NCBI GenBank assembly: GCA_946807835.1
Contig: OX327683.1
Location: 9,925,001 to 9,989,000 of the forward strand
Direction of reading: 5' to 3'
Source: Ailanthus altissimus
Lineage: Eukaryota; Streptophyta; Magnoliopsida; Sapindales; Simaroubaceae
Length of the DNA: 64,000 bases
Below, in pieces: positions 56,769 to 64,000 of the stretch; the first letter of the stretch is position 1, and every line of letters begins with the position of its first letter. The translations under genes and the position numbers were made by a program. The notes beneath the pieces are model-generated. The model was not told the DNA's origin, did not search any database, and saw only the letters and a list, made by a program, of their open reading frames with translations.

Positions 56769-58279
56769 ATTCTAATACTATTAATCCGCTATCAATAGCA
56801 CGACCGACAATTATAAACACAATAACAACTACTAGATTATTTAAGTGGAACCTTATATGCAGCGTAAACGTATTAAGAGCCAATTACTATGCCTTAATAT
56901 AGAATTTAATTGTCAAACCCAAGTTCATCAATTTATTGTATTACACGATAATATATTATTAGTATAAAGTAATTCTACGAATTGGAAGATCAACCACACA
57001 GATTATATATAGAGATAACAGAAAATTGAACATACTACAACATAAAAAAATATATGTGACTCGGCTAAATACGTCTATAACCACAGTAAATAAAATATTC
57101 GAGCCTATCTTATTGATTCTTGATGTTATTAGGATTACACAGAAACAACTTAAAGTTCAAATTATGAATTATACAATACACATTGTTTTTCCTCTTAATT
57201 GCGAAGCTCTCACAACTCTAAAAATGAAAGAGGGTATTTATAGAAGTACTCAATGCCCCAGTGTTCAAAATCGAATGTTGGGGCATTGGCTTGGAAAACG
57301 TGGCACTGGGCAAAATACAGCCTAGTGTTGCGGCGCTCCCTGCCAGCGCTGTGACGTTGGCAACATCACTTCGAGCTTCGCGACACTCAATTCCTAGTGT
57401 CACGGCGCCCAGGCTTGGGTTTAACCTACCCTGTTCTGCCACTATTATATTGCCCAATACGAATTTCTGGCTTGATTTTCGCTTTTGTTTTAACTTCAAA
57501 TTTGTTCCCAAACTAATCTCTAATTCAATGGCAATCAACTCGTGATTTCAAATCACCAATTCAAATAAATCATATGAACGGATTTCCATAAATAGAACTA
57601 TAGAAACAAGAAAGGTAAAAATTGAAGAAAAAATTGCTAGCCATGCTATCATCCTTATAGGTTACTCTCGTTTTCAATCATTTCACGTATTTCGATAATG
57701 ACTATATATGCTTTGTGGCCACCAATCACCTCATCTTGCATCTCACCATCCTTCCACAGCTTCAACACAAATACCTTTATTAAGTAAACGAGTAGAGGAA
57801 CAAATAGAGAGCCCAAAAACTATTGGAAATCAGCTTATTAGCGCTCATTTGACATCATTCACAAAACAAATGATCTACTATTTAATTATTAATTTGTTTA
57901 TTTTCAGTTTTGAACAGAGTAGAAACAAGCTGATGTTGATAAATCTGCTTTTTGATTTGTATCCTCAAGAGTAAAGCCACTCAAACTCAGACTTCAATTT
58001 GGTTTGAATAAAAGATTTGCTAATAATGGCGAAAAATATTAAGTTGCGCTTGAGTAGTACAATAGGCGTAATTCAGCTAAAATAAGTACTTGGCATTTTC
58101 TACATAGATTTGGGATCCCATTGCGAGCAGATACATAAAAAGGAATAACTGAGTGTCAGTCACCACTATTTTGCAGATATATATTACTAAAGACCATTGA
58201 ACTCAAATGGTAATCTCAGTGCACTAAACAAAAGCCTTGTCGAAGCGGAAGCACAAAAATAAATAATATAACTCAAGTG
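56769..58279. other. non-array segment, copy 2; possible LTR remnant
   Basis: Duplicate of 43758-45268. The TATAAATAC and GC-rich patch are kept at 57232-57420. Confidence 0.5.
57708..57974 (+). CDS. unrecognised 88-codon ORF, copy 2
   Basis: Same frame and length as 44697-44963, with about three amino acid changes. Open in both copies, but the divergence is too low to infer selection. Confidence 0.25.
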   Translation: MLCGHQSPHLASHHPSTASTQIPLLSKRVEEQIESPKTIGNQLISAHLTSFTKQMIYYLIINLFIFSFEQSRNKLMLINLLFDLYPQE

Positions 58280-58456
58280 TGAGAAATGTAAAGAGAGTAT
58301 ATTTCATTGTGAATGTAAACTGTACAATGGAGCCTTTATATAGGCTGTAACCTTATTATAAAATAGGAAAATAACATATATAAGGAAATAAAGTATATAT
58401 GGTAAGAGTATAAATGAATTATTCCAGAATCATTCCAGAATTATTCCTTGATACCC
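58280..58456 (-). repeat. 3' LTR
   Basis: TGAGAAATG to TTCCTTGATACCC; the last base is not the expected CA, apparently a point change. A minus-strand TATA box lies in CCTTTATATAGGC near 58333. Confidence 0.82.
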
Positions 58457-58469
58457 TCCTTTAAACTCA

Positions 58470-61400
58470 AGATGGCACAGTGAAAGCAAGTTTGAGTTTA
58501 GAGACTAGAGCATGAAAACGGCGTCAAAGTAGAGATTTGGTAAACATATCAGCAGGTTGCTCCTCAGATGAGATGGAGTAGAGTATGATAGTGCCTTGAG
58601 AAACGTGTTGCTAAAAAAATGACAATTTGTTTCAATATGTTTAGTCCGCTTATGAGGCACATCATTATGGGCAATTTGGATAGCACTTTGATTGTCACAA
58701 TAAAGAGGTGTAACTTCAGTGTGAGAAATACCCATATCTTCAAGAAGTTAGCGGAGCCAGACAATTTCTTGGGTAGTATCTACAAGCGCACGATATTCAG
58801 CTTCAATACTTGAGCAAGCAGTGGCTGTCTGTTTCTTACTTTTCCATGAAAGAAGAGAATCACCCAAGAAAAGATAAAATCCAGTAGTTGATCGTCGATC
58901 CATAGGATCACTCTCGCCCAATCCACATCAGTATAAGCTCGTAACACAAGAGGAGAGTGAGCCAAAAAATAGAGATCGTGAAAAAGTATACCTTTGAGAT
59001 AACGTAGGATATGAAGAATTGCTGCATAATGAGAGGTACGAGGAGCGGCCATAAACTAACTAACAATATGAACAGCATGAGCAATGTTTGGGCGAGTAAC
59101 TATAAGGTAGACTAAACTACCAACCAATTGACGATAGAGGGTAGCATAACTGAGAATAATACCATCAGAGGATAGGAGTTTGGCATTAGGCTCTAGAGGA
59201 GTGGAGGCAGTCTTACTGTCTGTCAACCCAGCTTTAGCAAGTAGATCGGATGCATATTTAGCCTGAGAAAGATAATACCCAGTAGAGTCGGATAGTACTT
59301 CAAGGCTAAAGAAATAACTAAGGTTTCCAAGATCTTTCATTTCAAAGTATTGCTGAAGAAATTTCTTGAGAGTGGAAATACCAAGAAGATCATCACCCAT
59401 GATAATCATATCATCAACATAGATCAGAATGAGAACACAACCTTGTGCTATCTTGCAAACAAAAAGAGCTAAGTCATAGGGATTAGACTGAAAACTATGG
59501 TGAAGAATAGTCCCACTAAACTTTGCAAACCATGCACAATGAGCTTGTTTAAGACCATACAAAGCACGGCAAAGTTTACAGACTTTGCCTGGAGGATGTG
59601 GATAACCAAGAGAAGGCTTCATATACACTTCTTTAGTGAGATCACCATTGAGGAAAGCATTTTTGACATCCATCTAAAATAATGTCCAACCACAAAATGC
59701 AGCAATAGCTAATAAACATAAAACAGAAGTAAGTCTAACAACTGGGGCAAAAGTTTCTTCATAATCTATTCCATATTCTTGAGTAAAGCCTTTGGCAACA
59801 AGGCGGGCTTTATAATGCTCAATTAATCCATCAGATTTGGTCTTGATCTTGTACACCCATTTACATCTAATGCCAATTTTAGTAGATGGAAGAGTAATAA
59901 AATCCTAAGTATGCGACTTCTCAAGGGCCTGCAATTCTTTTGTCATTGCTTGCTACTAAACAGGATTAGAACTAGCCTCGGAATAAGATTGAGGCTCATA
60001 TAAAGAAAGGGTAGTAGAGAAACAGTGATAATCACAAAGTTTAACAGGAAGTTCTCTTACCCGAGATGAACGATGAGGAGATGGTGTAAAGAAGGCCTCA
60101 GGGATGTTGAAAGCAGATCCTTCAGACGAGGTAGGAGGCTCAGAAGCAGGTGTCGTTTCAGCAGATTCACCTGTATGAAACTCAGAAGAAATATCTGTAG
60201 GTATAGTATCGAAAAAAAGATCAACAAAATTATCTATAAAAAATTGTGACATAGGAGGAGACAGATTTAAAATTAGATACAGAGGAAAACATCGTATGCT
60301 CGAGAAAGACTATATGACGAGAAATACAAAGATGGTTAGATATAGGATCCCAACACCTATAACCTTTATGTTCTATCCCGTATCCTAAGAAGCAATATAA
60401 TCGAGTACGTGGCTTGAGTTTAGTGTGCTCATGTTTTTGAAGTAGGACAAAACAAACACAACCAAATACTTTGAGGAGTTTGTAATTAGGTGGAGTTCCA
60501 TAAAGATGCTCATAAGGTGACTTATTCTCTATAACAGGAGAAGGAATACGATTAATGGTAAAGACAGTGGTTAAAGCAGCTTTTCCCCAAAAACGTTCAG
60601 GATAAGAGGAAGAGATAAGAAGAGCATGAGTAGTATCTAAAATGTCTCTATGTTTACGTTCAGCTCTCCCATTTTGCTGAGATGTACTAGGACAAGACCT
60701 TTGACATATAGTACCGTGTTCCTCTAAAAGATTTAGAAAATCAAAATCTCTATACTCCATAGCATTATCAGTGCGAAAAACCTTAATAGGACATGAGAAC
60801 TGAGTTTTAACCATCTGAGCAAAATCTCGATAAATTTTAGTAAATTCGGATCGTTGTTTCATAAGGAACAACCAAGTATACCAAGAATAGTCATCAATGA
60901 AAATCACAAAATATTTGGATCCTCCCATTGTGGGATTTGAAGAAGGACGCCATATATCAAAATGTACAAGATCAAATAGAGCATGAGAGACATTAATACT
61001 ATTATCAAAAGGTAAGGCTGGTTGTTTAGCTAAAGGACATGTAAGACAATCATCTTTATTATCAGAAACAATACATAAATGACCACTGGATACTAGAGAT
61101 CGGATGCGATTGACTGACGCATGACCTAAACGAGAGTGCCAAAGATGTAATGAAGGCACTGAAGAGGTAGATGCTGCAAACAAAGGATATAGAAAGAATA
61201 GATCTAAAGAAATAAGTTCATATAGACGTCTAACCTTGCGGCCTATCCCAAGCGCCTAGCCGGTCTTTGGATCCTACGCACAACAACCAGAAGCAATAAA
61301 CAAGACATTAAGACCAAGTTTGCATAATTGACCAACAGACAAAAGATTTAATGTAAGGTTAGAAATTAAAAAAATGTCAGATACAGAGAGATTATGGTAA

Positions 61401-61771
61401 GACACTTGACCAACATGGTTAACTTTCATGAGAAAACCATTAGCAGTTTGAATATATGGTAAATAGAAATTAAGAGTTTTAGAGGAGAAAATTGTAGGAT
61501 CAGAAGTCATGTGATTACAACATGCAGAGTCAAAATACAAAAAAGATTTACCTGAAAAATTAGAGGAAGCAAAAATTAAGGGTTTACCAGAATTAGAAAG
61601 GAGTAGACGGAGTAAAGATTTAAGGTTATTAGGGGAACGATTCACACTATTCTATGCAGGAGTAACAGTAAGTCCGGTAAAAGCAGCACCTTGAGATGGT
61701 CTAAGTATGTGGTATGGCCTAGGTAGAGCAAAACCATTAGAATAATATTGAGAAGTACCATACTTATCCAT
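58470..61771 (-). pseudogene. copia pol (protease, integrase, RT, RNase H), copy 2
   Basis: A start ATG at 61771 opens a short gag-like tail. Protease active site FDSACCNHM lies near 61530. Integrase is the best preserved part, open over 60230-61183: the HH-CC zinc motif, then the catalytic Asp of HFDIW, Asp of RTDNAMEY and Glu of GRAERKHR. Reverse transcriptase is at 59056-59856 ([27 protein letters not shown]). RNase H is frameshifted by two extra bases in CTCTCGCCC near 58914, where copy 1 is in frame. Stops at 61652, 61274, 61256, 59956-59961, 59905, 59674 and 59056 are all TAG where family members carry Gln, that is CAG to TAG. Confidence 0.87.
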
Positions 61772-61785
61772 AAATTTTAGAACCC

Positions 61786-62060
61786 TTTTTTTTTTTTTAC
61801 TAATGACAACTTAGTTCTAAAATTTATACTAATTACAAGTTGACCCTAAACTTTTAATAATTATAAATTAACCCTTAGAAAATAATATAATTACAAAATA
61901 GCTCCTAAACTTTTCTAAAATTATAAAATGACCCCAAAAATTATTATAATTGCAAAATAGCCTCGAAAATTTTGAAAATTTCAAAAATGCCCCAAAGGAA
62001 TAAAAAATTATGTTCTAACCTTTAAATACTAAAAAAATTTGCAAACAGACCCCTAACAGG
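61786..62060. repeat. AT-rich degenerate repeat block in the element leader
   Basis: A T-run, then four or five loose copies of a 40-50 bp phrase on the pattern AATTATAAAATGACCCC / AATTGCAAAATAGCC. No coding potential. It occupies the place where gag should be. Confidence 0.6.
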
Positions 62061-62079
62061 AAACAGTGAACTTCAAGTG

Positions 62080-62460
62080 GCGCGTCCGACTTGCTCCGAC
62101 CTTCGATTGACGTAAACTTGATGTCGTTTGAACGGCCGGTGATGGGGATTCTTTTGGTCTAGGCGGTGTTGGTCACATCACCGTAGAACGGCTGGGATCT
62201 GAAGTGAAAGTGACCGACGGCAGTGGTGTTCCAGCTATACGTCCGGCGGCTTCAGACCTCGGATTGGTGCGTCGTTAACGGCGTTGAAACAGCCGGTGAC
62301 TGGGGATTAATTTGGTGTGGGTGGTGTTGGTCACGTCGCCGTAGAATGGCAGGGATCTAAAGTGACAGTGGTCGGTGGCAGTGGTGTTCCGGTGGCGCGT
62401 CCGGCGGTTTTCGACCTCGGATTGGCGCGTCGTCTACGGCATTGAAACGGCCGGAGGATT
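62080..62460. repeat. GC-rich tandem repeat, period about 157 bp, 2.4 copies
   Basis: The word CGTCCG(A/G)C followed by GACCT(C/T)GGATTG recurs at 62083, 62240 and 62398, and GGTGTTGGTCAC(A/G)TC at 62167 and 62325. The block is far richer in G and C, and in CpG, than anything else in the window. It lies between the 5' LTR and protease, so it would be in the leader of the element RNA. Confidence 0.82.
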
Positions 62461-62606
62461 CTGAATAATCTGAGATGGGCGGTGGCTAAGAGAGTAAGAT
62501 TTTGGAATTTTCTAGCGACCTTTCGAAAAACTCCGGTGGATTCCTCGGGTTTTGAAAAAATTCCGGCAAATCTCTAGCTAAACAAAATGACAGTGAAAAA
62601 ACCAAA

Positions 62607-62618
62607 GCTTTGATACCA
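62607..62618 (-). other. primer binding site
   Basis: The minus strand reads TGGTATCAAAGC, one mismatch from the initiator Met site TGGTATCAGAGC, two bases from the 5' LTR. Confidence 0.85.
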
Positions 62619-62620
62619 TT

Positions 62621-62799
62621 TGAGAAACATAAAGAGAATATATTTCATTGTGAATGTAAACTACACAATGGAGCCTTTATATAGGCTGTAACCTTATTGC
62701 AAAATAGGAAAATAACATACATGAGGAAATAATGTATATATGATAGGAGAGTATAAAGGAATTATTCCATAATAATTTCAGAATTATTCCTTAATGCCA
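62621..62799 (-). repeat. 5' LTR
   Basis: TGAGAAACATAAAG to TTAATGCCA, 179 bp, giving a proper TG...CA in element orientation. Aligned with the 3' LTR it shows a dozen or so differences by eye. Confidence 0.83.
62674..62685 (-). promoter_or_regulatory. TATA box of the 5' LTR
   Basis: The minus strand reads CTATATAAAGGC; the same box is kept in both other LTR copies. Confidence 0.55.
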
Positions 62800-63330
62800 A
62801 GCAATATAGTGCAGAACAAGTAATAAAGGAACTAAAGAGAGAAATGTAGAAGAAGAACATAAGAATTTACATGGTTCGGTAACTTGTCTACATCCACGGC
62901 GGATCAAGATCACTCATTTTTATTATTGAATCTCAAGGCACTCACAAAGTATGCCTTTTTACAAGAAAGACTCACAATGAAACACTCTCTCTTGCAACCT
63001 AGGGATTTTCTCTCACTAAGAATCACAAAGTATATTTTATCACAAAGATATCACAAAGATCACCAAGATTTTGTGTCTTCTCACTAAGATGTGTTTACAA
63101 GTCAATATAAAGCCTTTATATAGGCTTTAAGACATCCTACGTTTACCCTAAATGTGTGGCAGTCATATTAGGGAGTCTGGAGTAAGTGGGGGAGGAAACA
63201 AGTCATAATAATTTGAGAAACGCTTCCCGGCGTGAAGCTTATGTTCTGTTCTGAGCACTGCGGTGCCTATACTTAGGCACCGGCCCTTGTTTCTTTTGCC
63301 TTTTTTCATGTTCGTCTTTGATCCTCCCGT
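62800..63330 (-). mobile_element. LTR-like sequence of a further copia element (ends not fixed)
   Basis: Contains ACATGGTTCGGTAAC and CTACATCCACGGCGG words common in the R/U5 part of plant copia-type LTRs, and CCTATATAAAGGC (about 63114-63124, minus) as a TATA box. Downstream in minus orientation is a pol remnant, so this would be its 3' LTR. The adjoining copia element may have inserted into it. Neither boundary nor target duplication can be shown. Confidence 0.5.
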
Positions 63331-63379
63331 ACCTTACGCATTTGGCTTGCTCTCCAAATTATATTTGGATGTTTCACAA

Positions 63380-64000
63380 AGTAACTTGATATCTTATCTC
63401 TGTATCTTCGTTCACCCTTATAAAGTATTGACTTCGGTTAAGTCTTTGCATAGGATGAACTTAACCGAGGGTAGTGGCTTAATCAACATGTCAACAGGGC
63501 TTAATCAACATATCTCATAAGCTGTATCTCTGATATCCCCTCCTTCACCTTATACCCCCACTTGCACCTGACTAGTTTCTTTTGAGGTCTCTCCACCAAC
63601 TTTTTGGTATTGTTCTTCCTGAGAGAACTAATCTCTTCTTCCATGTCATGCTGCCATTATTTTTTGTTTTCACTCTTCATAGCCTCACCATATGTTCTAG
63701 GCTCATAATATTCAAGAGTGTAAGTAAAATTAAAAGCATGGGCAACTAGATCTGCTTGTGCATACTTGATTGGTAGGTTTATCATTCTCATTAACCTGTC
63801 TCTGGTTATTTGGTACTCTTCAAGTTCCATCTCAAGAGTCCTAGTCTTTCTTTGGGTGGACTTGGAGGAACTCGCCAGTGTTCTTGGTTCATCTTTAAGG
63901 ATCTCTTTATTGAAGTGTTGATCTGTGGGCATATCAGATATAGTCTCAGGCTCTACTTCAACTTCTATTGACTTAGGTGCTGAGTTTTCCTTAGACACAG
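63380..64000 (-). pseudogene. internally deleted copia pol (RT start joined to RNase H end)
   Basis: The minus frame from 63998 to 63657 ends in YYEPRTYGEAMKSENKK, the stretch just before reverse transcriptase in copia Pol. After a stop the homology goes on (HDMEEEISSLRKNN, then RCKWGYKVKEG) to about 63540. It then passes directly to DMLIKPLPSVKF (about 63490-63440), which belongs to the C-terminal end of RNase H. The catalytic core, including the YVDD region, is missing. The element continues beyond the window. Confidence 0.75.

Larger units (their letters stand above)
58280..62799 (-). mobile_element. copia element with two short LTRs, gag missing
   Basis: 4520 bp, with 177- and 179-bp LTRs, a primer site at 62607-62618, protease, integrase, reverse transcriptase and RNase H in copia order. 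The gag region is absent or unrecognisable: 61772-62606 holds AT-rich degenerate repeats and a GC-rich tandem repeat. Left and right flanks (AAGTG and AGCAA) do not form a target duplication, so one side may have been rearranged. Its left two thirds are shared with 45269-47708. Confidence 0.85.

Noticed and set aside
1..64000. tRNA, rRNA or other structured RNA genes.
   Set aside because: I found no tRNA box A/B pair with a plausible cloverleaf and no rRNA core words. The tRNA-like words seen are primer binding sites of retroelements.

Overview
The window reads as AT-rich, repeat-dominated plant nuclear DNA, most likely from a dicot. Evidence: four Ty1/copia elements with plant-type initiator-Met primer binding sites, a DUF4283/CCHC gag-like ORF of the kind found in plant LINEs, and no intact host gene, tRNA or rRNA that I can recognise. 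The species cannot be told from the sequence.

Layout. (1) Positions 1-8690 are a retroelement graveyard. The left edge holds the gag start, primer site and LTR of a minus-strand copia element. A LINE-like ORF1 pseudogene (DUF4283, then a CCHC knuckle, minus strand) follows and is split by a complete Tnt1/Tork-like copia element at 1600-7082, with 680/681-bp LTRs and GAAGT target duplications. (2) Positions 8691-56768 are a composite tandem repeat built from four modules. Module A is a two-level satellite: 63-bp subrepeats sit between shared spacers that carry a TTCTTA-A-TAAGAA inverted repeat, so spacer-to-spacer distances cluster near 235, 298 and 361 bp; I count about 70 such units by eye. 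Module B (up to 1.2 kb, resembling a captured gene piece) runs into module D (about 450 bp), which runs into A; module C (about 560 bp) is found between A blocks. (3) Larger duplications copy parts of the array at offsets of about 8.63, 13.01, 31.02 and 39.04 kb. An inverted A/B/C piece (24012-24413) has two deleted relatives, and a 1011-bp solo LTR with TTTTG duplications (36998-38008) sits inside one A unit. (4) Positions 43758-47708 and 56769-62799 hold two copies of a non-array segment plus a second copia family. The first copy is cut off inside integrase; the second keeps both LTRs but lacks a recognisable gag and has a GC-rich 157-bp tandem repeat in its leader. (5) The right edge (62800-64000) holds an internally deleted copia remnant.

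Nothing here forms a working pathway. The interest is genome architecture: a nested, in-phase satellite, its capture and spread of larger modules, and retroelements decaying largely by CAG-to-TAG changes, as expected in methylated heterochromatin. All module edges are by eye and may be off by 10-20 bp.
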